DNA from: Rhabdornis inornatus
Lineage: Eukaryota; Chordata; Aves; Passeriformes; Rhabdornithidae
NCBI GenBank assembly: GCA_013397075.1
Contig: VWZS01001918.1
Coordinates: 372,001 to 436,000 of the forward strand
Reading direction: 5' to 3'
Length of the DNA: 64,000 bases
The position numbers and the translations under genes are program-made. This document shows, piece after piece, positions 37,701-49,815 of this stretch (its first letter is position 1; every line of letters starts with the position of its first letter). The notes below the pieces were generated by a model. The model was not told the DNA's origin, ran no database searches, and was given only the letters and a program-made list of their open reading frames with translations.

Positions 37701-37917
37701 GCAAGATAAAATTAAAAATTTAAATCATAAATAGTGATTTGATTTAATAGAATGTTTGATTTGACAAAATAGCACAGTGTAAAATATGATTCCTGCTGTG
37801 ACTTCTGCTTCTTACTTCTTTCAGGAGCAATCTAACACAGCTATAGTACATCTGTGATTGATATTATTTTTTTTTTCATTTTGCCTTCTCCTTTTCTGTT
37901 TTGTAAAATAAACACAA

Positions 37918-38012
37918 AGAGAAAGAAAGAAAGAGGGAAGGAAAGAGAGAAAGAGAGAAAAAAGAAAAAGAAAAAGAAAAAGAAAAAGAAAAAGAAAAAG
38001 NAAAAAAGAAAA
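37918..38012. repeat. Polypurine tract with (GAAAAA)n
   Basis: About 95 bases of only A and G on the plus strand. The first part has GAAA and GAGA units; the second has about seven AAAAAG hexamers, ending at an ambiguous base (38001). Long lysine-only and phenylalanine-only frames across it are artefacts of the repeat. The ambiguous base suggests length uncertainty. Long purine mirror tracts can form triplex DNA. Confidence 0.95.
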
Positions 38013-39314
38013 CACCATGGCTTTAATCCTTCCCTGATTGGCAGACTGGAAAGCTCTGAATTATTTAACAAAAGACATAACTTCTAACAGCATAGAAGTG
38101 ACACATAGAGAGGAAACCTTCAAACAGGTGAGAAAGAACACAATGAAAAGTGAAAACCAGAGTCAGCTATATGCCCTTCGTCCCAAACAGCACTTCATTT
38201 CTCCTCTCTTGTGTTCCTTCTGTCACAAAGCTTCACCACTTTGTGTCAACTGTTACAAATGCTAAAGCTTGCTTTTCTCTTCCCGTTTCCAGTGCTAAGA
38301 GTGAGAGTGTTTGAAGAAGGTCAACTAGTATCAAATGTGAAAGAAACTGATACTCAACCAGCTCTTGCAGACTCAAAATTAGGCAACTGAAAGTAGCCAA
38401 GACATGTCAGACATCTTTTTAGAAAGCAATACCCACATTTGGCTAAGAAAGAGAGGACAAATAATAGTAATAATCGTCATGTCTAAATCTTTGAAAAATT
38501 TCTGTCACCCTGCTTTTCAATTGATAATTGTATTTCTACAGATCTTTTCCTTCATCTCCAGGTAGAAACACCTGGAAACTCCTCACTTTTCTATTGAAGA
38601 GTTATTTAAAAATTAAAGATTTATGGAGATAGATAGTGTTTTGCTGGTTTGGATCCTGAACAAAGTTTTCTCAGAAAAATACTGATGAAAATATCTTTTC
38701 TTGGCCCTATTGCTATGACTTACTATAGCAAAAGCTCATATCAGCCAGAAAAATCTGAACTGGGGCACCACTGATATCCTTCTCCTCCTGCAGAATGAGA
38801 CACTAGCGAGAGGTTTTCAGAAGTTCCCTGACTAGAGTTCATAAATGCATCTGGTTAGCTATACTGTTAAAATATTTTTTAGGAAGAGAGCTCTGTTAGA
38901 ATTTTCACTTTGCATTGGGTTTGCTATAGCAAAATCCCAAACTAATCACATAAGTTCCCAACCCCTCTTTTTAGAAGTTTTATCTCAGTGTAGCAGAAAA
39001 AGTTGCTTACAAGTCTGTTGGTGTTTAAACCGTGCTCCTCTTTAACCATGCTCCTGTGAATGTCATGTGCTCCTCTACATAAACACAATCGAGTTGCTGC
39101 TGGTACAGAGATCTCAGTCTCATACTTCACACGCAGCATTAAACATGGTGTTTTTACCCCCAAGAGGGACAAAAGAGGGGTTTGTACCCCCAGATAGCCA
39201 TAGCACAGACTGTGCAGAGCTGTGATCTGTCGGTGCCCAGAGTTACCTGCTTTGGGTCTTTACACCCATGGGGCACAGGATGCCACTGACCAGCTGCAGC
39301 TGCTGAAGCACATG
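38013..39314. other. Gene-free DNA
   Basis: Short frames only (up to 76 codons), none recognisable. Confidence 0.55.
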
Positions 39315-39370
39315 AGTACACAGAGTGTACTCAGTGTACACAGAGTGTACACAGCCAGTGTACTCTGTGA
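39315..39370. repeat. Compound tandem and inverted repeat of gtacacagagtgtac
   Basis: The core agtacacagagtgtact (39315-39331) is a near-palindrome with 7-bp arms around aga. It is followed by a second gtgtacacagagtgtacac unit and then by gtgtactctgtg, an inverted partial copy. The block is thus built of one dyad motif used in both directions over 56 bp. Confidence 0.88.
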
Positions 39371-41489
39371 CTAAATGCCTGCATCACAGACAGAATCAGA
39401 CAGGTCTGAAAGTTCATGGGAGGAAAAAAGAAAAGAACATTCGGTAACACAGACATTAACATCAAATTTACACATGACCTGATCCACGTTTACTGACTTT
39501 ATTGGTGATTTTAAGCAGCTATAACAGACTAAAACCATTACCCTAACCCTTAGAGCCAAATTTGAACTACCTGCTATTGCATTCACAGTCTAACGTATTT
39601 CATTTGTAGAGGGGATAATTTATGCACACACGTTGAGGACACAAGTCAGCTTTTCCCTTCCACATCTGGACCTACCTCTTTGCTTGAGCATGTGCTTATG
39701 CATGACAGCAACAACCACATGCAAGGCTGAACTTCAAGATAGTGGTGAACTGATGACTGAGTCATGATGCAGACACACGTGTACATGCTCCTGAACAGAG
39801 TGAGGGTAAGACTAGTCTCCTTTTCTGAGGGTTCTCCCTGAGCCATCCCCCATGAGCCCACACCAGTGATTCTGGCCAGGAGCAGCACGAGAGGCATACA
39901 AATCTGAACAGCTCAGGATATACGTAACTCACTGCCTGTGAGGCAAAGAAAAGCTCTGAAGGACTATGATGAAGATCAAAGCAACATTTAGGTGGATTTT
40001 ATGACTAAAATATGTATAGGTAGAAGCATAGGTAGCCTGAAATTCATACCTCAAATTATTCTTTTCTTTATTGTTCCCTTCATCATTTGGTAAAATGAAG
40101 GAACTGCTCCCCCAAAATATATCATAAGTCATATCCTGAGTACTGTTTGGTATTACTGCCTGACTAATTCAAATTACATGGTGACCCTGGCCATTGTAGA
40201 TCTTTAATAAAAATTAAGTGGTGCTATTAGCCTTAGGTATAATTGTTTATTATTTCTCAAATATTAACCAATTATTTAGGAGTCTTAAAAGGCAGACAGA
40301 TAGCTCTACCGTGCAAACACCTTGGGAGGTAATTACTTTTTCATTTTATCAGTTTCTTTCACCTAAATATGACATTTCTTTTTCCAGTTTAGACTTAATG
40401 AAAAAGCACCACCAACAGAGACAGTGGTCAAAGAACTGCACAAGTTTCCAGGAAGGGGAACATTTATCAAAACATACTGTATGGTTAATGATAGTATGCA
40501 TGGATAAAGAAGCCTATAATATACAAAAACAATAAAGTTGAATTAGTGTATCGAAGGTTGTTTGGACAAGATTCAGTTCCATTTCCAAGAGACTTCAATT
40601 TCCTTTCACATAAACTCTGTGAAATACTTTATGTGACATGTTTATGACTAGCTGATTTTATGAATGTTATAATTGCAGATCCTTATGAAGGCTGAGAACA
40701 GAATTGCCCCTTCAGCAAGCAAAAAAGCAAACAGATGAACATGACAATTAATAGTTACAGTCAAAGAAGGAAAATCCACATATCTCAATTACATTACATC
40801 AGATTACAGCACTATGTGGTGTAGACCATATTATTTATTAGGATTATTGCAGTTGCTAATGACTAGCAAAAAAATAACCCGGTTAATTCCAAGTGTAGGC
40901 AACAGGTATGAGACTTTAGATTTTCTCTCTGATTTATTAGGTTTATTTTATCAGCACATTACGTAGTCACACTTCAGAAATCAACCATCAGATTTACAGG
41001 TCACATGTTGTAATTTCTGCTTAAATTTTCTCTTAGGAAGAACTCATTCCCTAGAAAAGTATTATTTTGTCTCCCCTTAAAAGTGTGTATTTTACTTTGT
41101 CGTTTAGATAGTTCAAGATATTTAAACGCTATGGGCTGTAAACTTGCATTAGACATGCACTTTTATTGAGCAGCTATTGCAAAAAACAGAACCCAACAAA
41201 ATTTTTTAAGTCAAAATATAAATCAGAATCATCAACTCATATGAAGATAAAACAAGTTGTGTCATCTCTTTCCACATCCCAGATACAAGTAAAGATAAAA
41301 AGAGTTTATTGCTTTATATATATAAATTTAACTAAAATACAATTATTAATTTTATAGGTGAAAAGCCAGACAATGACTTAAATAAGTTTGATGAAATCAA
41401 ACTCTAAGGCCATATAATGTTTTACAGACCTTCATATCCCAAGATAAGACACAGGTTTCATGTCTCAGCCCATCAGTTCAAATTTTTAC
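39371..41489. other. Gene-free DNA
   Basis: Frames reach about 105 codons (plus, 40218-40535) with no known domain. No repeat is recognised. Confidence 0.55.
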
Positions 41490-41562
41490 TCACAGAACCA
41501 AAGAAAAGGTTGGTTGTAAGGGACCTCCACAGGTCACCTAATCCTATCTTCTGGCTGAATCA
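41490..41562 (-). mobile_element. Older CR1 3' end, antisense
   Basis: The reverse complement reads ggattaggtgacctgtggag, then gtcccttacaaccaac, then a worn ttctttggttctgtgag end. This follows the ancestral CR1 3' pattern (tgacct-ctggaggtcccttccaacc plus attctgtg repeats), in which 'gacct..ggaggtccc' replaces the avian 'gatctttaaggtccc'. Only the last 70 or so bases remain. Confidence 0.8.
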
Positions 41563-42148
41563 GAATGAGCTTCAAGATTAATTGTTCAGGACCTTATTGC
41601 AGCTTGAGACTGTTGTATTCTGGCTTTCCACTGCACATGGCTCTAACCTGAGCAGGGAATGTTCTTGACATTTTCTGACTGCTGCCTGTGCCTACATGTT
41701 TCATGCCTCCTTTATTTGTCAGAGATTCAACATTATTTCTGATTCTGAACATTTTGTGGAGTTTTTCTCCTCTGGTCTTTGATGCTTTGTATTGTAAACA
41801 GAAATTCATCCAAAATAAAAAAAGAAGTACAAAACCTATTTCTGTCTTCACCTGAAGCTCTTCAAAGATTTTCCTGGACACAGAGAATAATTTTTAACTC
41901 TAGAAGTTGTAGATCTTCAACAGCCTCTTGAATGGCTTTATCCTATATATCTCTCCATCTAGCTCTCCAATAACAAGTAAGAAATTCAGATTTTGCTTTC
42001 TTTGTCTAATTCCTCATATAAGTCAGATTTTCTTTCAAAAAGAAAAGAAATATAGTTCAACCAAGAAAAAGGCTGAAAATATATATAAATAGGACAGTAA
42101 TTTTTTTGTGATAGAATTTAATTTCTCTCTCTATTGCTTATTCACATT

Positions 42149-42226
42149 TCATGTAGTATGCATTTCTGGACGAAACATACCTTGCTATCATGTAGTATCC
42201 ATTTCTGGAAGAAACATACCTTCCTA
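42149..42226. repeat. 39-bp tandem duplication
   Basis: Two adjacent 39-bp units begin tcatgtagtatgcatttctg (42149) and tcatgtagtatccatttctg (42188) and differ at only three positions. This implies a fairly recent local duplication. It lies in non-coding DNA. Confidence 0.95.
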
Positions 42227-43146
42227 TCACTTTTTATATATTTGGTTTATTTTTAACAGCTAACAGTAGCTGCAATTCACATTCCTCAGTCCACCAAAAA
42301 CTCCTTAGAAAGAAAGAAATTTGTCCGTTGAGATAGAGAGACATTTATATTTATGGTCCAAGTGGAATAACTACATTGTGTTTGCACATCCATTTTTAAA
42401 CTGTCATTGATCTCTGGCTCACAGGTATCTAGATGAATTCTGCATGCAGAAAAATCACTTTTGCTGCCACTTTATCAACCAATTGCATCCTTTTAGTGAA
42501 GACTGGGATACAAAATATTACGTTTATATTTAATTGAAAGACTCCCCTTCAAGGAAAAGGGTTGCAACTGTAGGTGTTAATAAACAAAAAAGCTACCTAA
42601 CTTCCTGAGATTGTATTGTGTGTAGAGAATTACTGGTCACAGAACAAACACTGCAGTGCATTTTTTCAGTAACTTTGCTGTGTTGCCTGTAACATGCCTA
42701 CAAATTCATCACCTCCATGTCTACTTCTAACTTTTCAACACTCTCAGTGTATGGATAGATTCCTGTTAAAACATAAGCAAAATATGGCAGTATTTCCCTT
42801 TCCCTTCACCTGCATTTCACACTAAAAGATCCAGGGTGAATACTACTGACTTTTTTAAAGGAAAACCTACCAGACTCAACCATAGCAAAACCCTTGAGAA
42901 AGGTTTTTCGTGTTCCTGCTACATAAGTGAACTGATCATAGAAAGTCAGTCGGTTGGAAGACAAAAAAACTGCTTTACTTTCTTTAAAAAATCCTCTTTA
43001 AAATCCTTAACCAATAACTCACCAACTTTCAAGGGATAATTCTTTATATCAAAATGTGATATATGTAGAATATAATCAAATATATTGCAAGATATTCTTT
43101 CCAAGATGTATTCTCAATATCAGGATGGGTTTATTCACCATTCATG

Positions 43147-43170
43147 ACAAAAAAAACAAAAAACAAAAAC
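43147..43170. repeat. A-rich (CAAAAA)n tract
   Basis: Runs of A broken by single C. Simple sequence; no associated element. Confidence 0.85.
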
Positions 43171-46100
43171 TTCTTAAATATTTATGCAGCCTCCACATCA
43201 CACCATCATATATAGATAAAAACTTCTAAAAAACAATGTAGACTAATATTAAGTTTAAAAAAGCAAACCACTGAAGTTTTGACATGTCAGTATTAAAGCT
43301 GACAGTAAAATTTTAGTTCAGGGCTCTTGTGACATCTTAAAATAGTGTGCAGTTAATTAATCACATGCCGTTCTCTACAGAAGTTTACCACTTCATTCAG
43401 CATGCCGAATGACCGACACTGGGATCCTGAGATAATGTTTAATACTGGGCTGTCTTCAGTGTATGCCTCTCACAGCTCTAACTTTAGCTCACATTAGCTC
43501 AAACCCCAATCTGAACACAGACTCTTTACTTTTTCCATGGGTGTTTTCCATGTCAGTGTAATAAAAGAATTTCTTTTCAAAATAGCAATGTGAAGTAGAG
43601 AGGTGTAGCTATCTTCACTTTACAAAGTGCTGAACCATACAGACACTAAAGTCAGAAGTTTCCAATTATTTTAAGTATCCAGCCTGAAATATCTTACCCA
43701 ACTGGTTTTCAAAAACATACCAGAGGTATTCTCTAAAATGCAGTTTCTATTGGCTTTGCTCATCATTAGAGCTTCTCCCAGTCCCATGGCATGGGGTGAG
43801 TCTGGGTACACAAAAAATTAGGTATATACAATTAAGGAACCCTTGTGAAAAATCTGATGGAAGGAGCTTGCTAAACATCGTGATAGGGGAGTAAAGAATT
43901 TAGCTCTCCAGGGTGAAATAATAGCAAGACTATTACCTCTCATCATCAGCTGTAATTAGGAGATATATTCACTCATACCTTCTCATTCCTACACAAACAT
44001 GGGAATGAAGGAGAGAGCAGCTTTATTAATGACAATATTGGTTCATCCTTGGTTTGTGTCACAAATAAAGATCTTAATTGGAAAAACAGCAAATGGGCAC
44101 ATAATGAAAGAATGCACTTAAATCTGCCACACTGACCCTGCATTGATTTCAACAGAAACAGTTTGGGGTCCTGCCTCCAAAACTAGAAATGCTGGGAATG
44201 TACTGTCAGCTACCAGCTAATCTTAGTGGTACTCAAGTTTTCCTTACCTTCTCTTTCATAATTTTTAACTTCAGAGCTCCACAGGCACTAAAGCATGCCA
44301 AGACTTTACAGTCTGGGCAACTCAGCAACCAGCTTGTGTTGAGGCTCTTGTCTAATATCTAGAAGCCATGCATTTGTCTGCTTTCATCCTCCAGGGCTTT
44401 GCCTGAGCCAGTGCTCTCAAAACACATTTAACATGCTCCAGAATTATCACTTCTCACAAAAAGCAACGCTACAGTCAAAAGGAGCTAATTCTCTGGCTGT
44501 TTTTAAAAAACTATTGACCCCATTTTCTTTGGAAATAATATATAATCACCTGTCTCCATGAGGTGGCTCTGAGCTGTGCTATCTAAATATATTAAAATAC
44601 CTAGTTTAGCTCTTAACAATGCAGTTAAACTGCAAGAATTAGGATGCACCCCTGTTCTAACCCATTCCTGTTTCTTAGCTTCAGGCAACAAGATGTTAAT
44701 TGGGCTGTTCAGCATGCAAACATTTTGAATTTCATTCCAAAGTACATGATGTTCGTATTGGGTGATTAATGAGAGACCAGTGTCTCCCCCTCTGAGATTA
44801 ATTTTTTATGTACATTCTCACTACCAGTGTAACATCCTTTTAATTTCTGTAGCTCTGTCTGATAATTGGCTTCTTCTTGATCATTTTAACGGAAGACTTT
44901 TCAGCAAATCTAACGTCATGGGCTTAATAAGGATAATAAGAGAAAAATCCCATTTTCCTCAGTTTTCTCTGTAGCTCCATTTACTTTCATAAAAAGTTCA
45001 AATTCTTTAATTATATCTTTCAGATGGCTGCTGCATGTTTGGAGAGTTCAGTTTGCAAGGGGGTCCTATGCAGTTTCTGTAATTTTTTTATCAACGGTAT
45101 TTTTCTCTTTCAAGATCTTCCTTCCCATGCCTTGTGCTTCTATAATTGTTTCTATCATATCTTCAAAAGTGGTGGTGAAGAATTGTTTCTCGTGAGTCTT
45201 TTGTACATTCAAATAAGTTGTAAATATTTATAAAATCTTAAAAAGGATAGCAAGAGGTTTGTATTGATTGGTTCCTTAACGTCAGAGTATCTACAGGAAC
45301 AAGTTGGCCCAAGGCCAGTGCTGTTGTATGACAACCTGTAAATATCCAGGTTTCCCTGTGCACTTAATGGACATTGATGCCTTGATGCTAGATGCCAATG
45401 CTGAGTTCAAGTGCTAAAATATGGTGCCACCTTAACTTTTTAGCTGTCAAACTTCTCTGTTAGTTCTGTGTAGTCATGTAGATGGATAAAAACTGAATAT
45501 TGTTAAAGCAGCTACAAGTATGGCAGCAGCTAATCTCAATCTTTGACTTCACAGCTTTAATAACATTTTTCAGTGTAGTTTTGACTGTTCTTCTTTACTT
45601 TTTCAAGTAGTGGTATCCTCCTCCTCACTTGTTATTCCATGGCATTATTTTGAGGCTTGTATCTCAACCCTGTATTTCTGATTAGCTGGCCTAGACCATG
45701 TATGGAACACTGCCAAGGGGACCCCACAGATATGCATGGAGACTCTTTTTCCTTCTCCTTGAATAAGAATGAGATGCTTTTCACAGATATTTGCTCAGAG
45801 CAGGGAATAGAAAATTTTAATTTTAAAAGAAGCTTAAAAGCATGGCCAAATCTGAGTAGATTTTAGTGGGATTGGCAAATATATCTACACAAATATATTC
45901 TCTTGACAAATTTCAGGTCTTTCCTCCAAAGAAAATGGATTCCAGATGAAGAAATGACCACAGAGAAGGTCATCATATTCATTTTTAGCACTTAAAAAAA
46001 AATAAATATATTAACAAGGGGAAAACATAGCTTCACTTTCAGGGGTGATTGAATTCGCACTCCCACACCCACCCCAGCTCCACCTTCCTCTTTCACCTCC

Positions 46101-49100
46101 TTTTTGTCCTGCTCCATACCAAAACATCAGAAAAAATTGGGCACTTTGATAGCAAAAGCATCAGACTAGGGGGTAAAGCTGTACTGTTATAAAATCTGGA
46201 AGCCATTACTTAAAGTGCCAAGAAAATTTTATAATTGTAAAAAATCCCATTAGAGAATGGTAAGATCTCCTGTAATTTAACCTTGTCACTAAAAAGAATA
46301 AGAAATTTCCTAATATTTAGTCTTGATTTTTTGATACCTCAATCTGCACTGCAATTGCAAATAACTGGAGTTCAGATAGGGCTGAATATGCAAAACCTTT
46401 GAAGTTAACAATTAACACAATATGCAATGTGTAGCATTTTTCCTATATAGTAGCTCAAACCTGACTTTAAATGGCTATGGTAATTTTCAGTGACCATAGA
46501 TTATTTATCCTTGTATTTGAATATCTTTTTTTCTGGATCAAGAAAAAAATTTTTATATTAATATAGTTGTGCATATATAAAATTTATAAATATGATAAAA
46601 TATAGAATTTTAAAATCATATTACTTTAGTATACTATTAACACAGAGGGTTAATCAAATAGTATTAGACAGATTCCAGTCTTTTCCATTAGGTCCTTTGC
46701 AATTCAATAGTTTTTGTCATATTTTTCAAAACTGAAACAACATTCTCTCTGGAGACCCATGTACATAGTAACATGGGAATTTTCTCCAGAAAAGATGTTA
46801 TTTGGGAGTGTCATTATAGCTAATATCTAGTTTACTAGCTTGACCTAAGAATTACTTTTTTGCACCATGGAGGAACACTGCATATATGAGGCCAAACACT
46901 TTTTTGATTGCTCTTTCATCTTGACGGATGCAGTGCAGAGACACATAAGTGGCACCTACTGAGAACAGTAATGGACTTCTTTCCTGAATTTTAAAGCTCG
47001 ACAGAGCATTTGGAATTTGGATTCAGATGAAAGCCATGAAAAATTCACAAATCCAGACATCTCACTCAGTAAGGTAATAATAATAAAGAAATCACTTTCC
47101 AAGTATCTTTTGAATAATTTACCTGCATTTCTCACTCTAAAGAATTAAGAAACATATTTAAATAATTCTAACTGACTGGAAAAAGATCCCTCTTATTGTC
47201 TGTACTTGTTAGACCAATATCTTGAAACTGGTTCTGGCTGGTGTGTAACCATGAAATATATTGAAACTCGTCAATATATAAGCACAAAGGCAATGATTTG
47301 TAGTTTTGCAGCTTTTATATGTGCAGTGATAAACCAATGCCAGTGTTTTTGCAATGCAGGTTTTTGTCTGTATGAATAGCTTTCATGAAAGAAGATTCAC
47401 CCTCTAGTAATTGACTTGGTAGCAAAGTTCCCAGTGAAAAGCATTCTGCTCTCTTTTGGAGAAAGAATGCCTGGATGAGTACTAGCATCTGATGAGCTGG
47501 AGGCTGACAGTGAGAGGGACTCCCGCATTCACAGACATTTTCTCCATCCCAAGCTTGAGAGGTTTTGTTTTGGCACAAGATGATAATCACTATGAGAATG
47601 AGAGGTTCACAGGGCGACCTGGGTAGTGTGAGATAAATATGTGACATGACATGAGATTCAGGGACGATGACGTCTGGCATCAGAGATGGTGGAAAATCTG
47701 TTTAAAGATGGCTTCGTAGACAAGCTTGGAGGCCCCTGTACTGATATTTTAATGTAACCCTTTTGCAGCTTCCTCAGGATGAGTGACAGGAGTGAAAGCA
47801 GTTTGTGTGGTGGTGGGAGCTCATCCTGAATGGTGACATGAACAATGAACACACTGATATGCAGGGTCACATGATAAATCCAGATCTACAACCAGGAGAA
47901 GTCTTTTAGATCACATATTAATATTTTCCCCTATTTCTCCACTGCTGGATCCACTATTCAGATTTCTAAGCTAGCCCTCCAAGGACACCAAACCTACTGC
48001 ATTAAGTTAGGGAGTCAGAAAAGCACAGTGATATGATTAGGAACACAATTAGGGAGGGTACTATAACAGAAGCTCAAAAGAAGGGGAACCAAAGCCCTGG
48101 AGATCTCCAAGAAAAATTCTTCACAGCCATCAAAAAGATGACAGAGCAGGATCACATACCTGGAATATATTGTCTTGGTCTTGAGGGTATCTTCTCTACC
48201 GTTCCTCAGTGCCCTGGTAGACACCAATCGGGAATAAAAACGAGGTCCAGATCATTTAATTTTATTTCATTTTGCTTTATTAAATTAAGCTGTGCCGATC
48301 TGTAATTAATTTTTAGCATGACAGATGTCATGATCTTTTTCCTATTTTAAATTTGACGAAGAAAGAAGTTTTAGGTCAGTGCAGAGTCTATCATTGATAA
48401 CCTAATTTGTATCTTGTGCATAAGTAGGAACGCATCAATAAAGTCTGCGTTATGCAAAATTGTCAGGACTTTTTTGGTGCAACCATCCACTGAAACCTGT
48501 ATGAAATTTTCCTTCTTCTGTAGGTAATGAGAGCACCTTTTTGTGCTTAACATCCCTGAAAATTACAGCTATTATTCTGTCAGCTTTCAAGGTTTCCCTT
48601 ACAACTAGGAAATTTTCCAGTGTCACTTATCTAAATTCAAGTGAGTAAAGTAGCCTGGGACAGGCGTGGGTTGACACTGTAGGGAAAAAGAATTGAAGCC
48701 ATGCTCTTGAGATGGTCACAGCTGAAATTTAGTCAGCTGAACTTTTGAAAGATGGCAGACACACTTGCTGAAATTCCAGATTATATATTAGGCTGAACAA
48801 CCTCAAATTTTCCTATTTCTAACTTTAGAGATTTTACTAAAACCAAACAATAAACAAAACAAAAAAACATATAAATAATGGATGCTCAGAGCACTAATGA
48901 CTCCTGTAGAGTTGGGAGAATTATACATAGCAAATAAATCATAAGACAAATTTTTCTTTTTTCTATTGGCAAATTATCTTTGAACAGCTGATAGTTTTCC
49001 TAGATTTATTTTTCTGAAATTAATCAATTAATAATTCATGTAATTAATTAATGGCTTTATCTAAATGTAAAAGAATTATTTGTAAATCTGCAATAATAAG

Positions 49101-49644
49101 GAATTGTAGGACATGATTGCACAATATTTCACTTAACTTATTTTTGCTCTAAGTCAGCCGTGCAAAATTTCAGCTTCAGTTTCCAATAATCATGTATGCG
49201 AATTTTAAAATCCTTTGACATTAGTGGTCCTCAATATTTTCTTGTAAGTTTTGTATACCACTGAACAATTCTATAATAAATCTCTCTACTTAAACTATTT
49301 GCAGAAATCAAACAAAATAACAGAAATAAAAGCACTACTTATTGAAAGAATATTTTCCAGGAAATAGTTTCAATTTTGAGCTGGACTTTTAGTGACAGTG
49401 AATTTTTTAATAAGCTTTGCTTATTCCTGGTACCCACACAAGCATGCACTCACTAAATGGTATTAACATTTGGCAAGGCAGCAAATGTGCAGGTTTTGCT
49501 GTGACTCCTGATGGGAAGAGGAATATTACAGACCTAAGGGATCAACAGAATGAGGCTTCAATTCATTAGTTCTTCAGCAATCATTTCAGATGCTTAGTAC
49601 CAGAACTCCCTGATTGACATTCAACATTCATTGAAAGACAAGTT
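43171..49644. other. Gene-free DNA
   Basis: The most coding-like frame is on the minus strand at 47315-47680 (121 codons), in a slightly GC-richer patch at about 47380-47830. A second frame on the same strand follows at 47658-47870. Neither resembles a family I know and both lack a defensible splice or promoter context. No repeats are recognised. Confidence 0.5.
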
Positions 49645-49815
49645 GAAGTCAGAAAAGGTAGAAGAAAAGGCAACAGAAATGATTCCAGGAATAAAGCAGT
49701 TGCCTTGAGAGGAAAAACAGGTCTTTTGAAGAGAAGGCTAATGGGAAATACAAATGAGGTTTATACAATCATGATGATGATGGTATAAGATCAGCGACAA
49801 TTGTTATGTTGAAAA
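49645..49815 (+). mobile_element. Ancient CR1 fragment, end of ORF2
   Basis: The order of blocks gaagaaaaggcaacagaaat, gattccaggaataaagc, gagaggaaaaac, gaagagaaggctaatggg, aaatgaggtttatacaatca, and then gacaattgttatg follows the ancestral CR1 ORF2 C-terminal coding region. In that lineage this part encodes the ...RRATKMI...L.YEERL...LFSLEKRRLRGD.I..YK... segment. Frame is lost through indels. This is an older lineage than the avian CR1 tails at 16-28 kb. Confidence 0.78.

Noticed and set aside
37821..38087. Lysine-rich and phenylalanine-rich frames
   Set aside because: They are translations of the GAAAAA/polypurine repeat in different frames.
39540..39552. Telomere-like ccctaaccctta
   Set aside because: Only about two units; expected by chance and not an interstitial telomere array.
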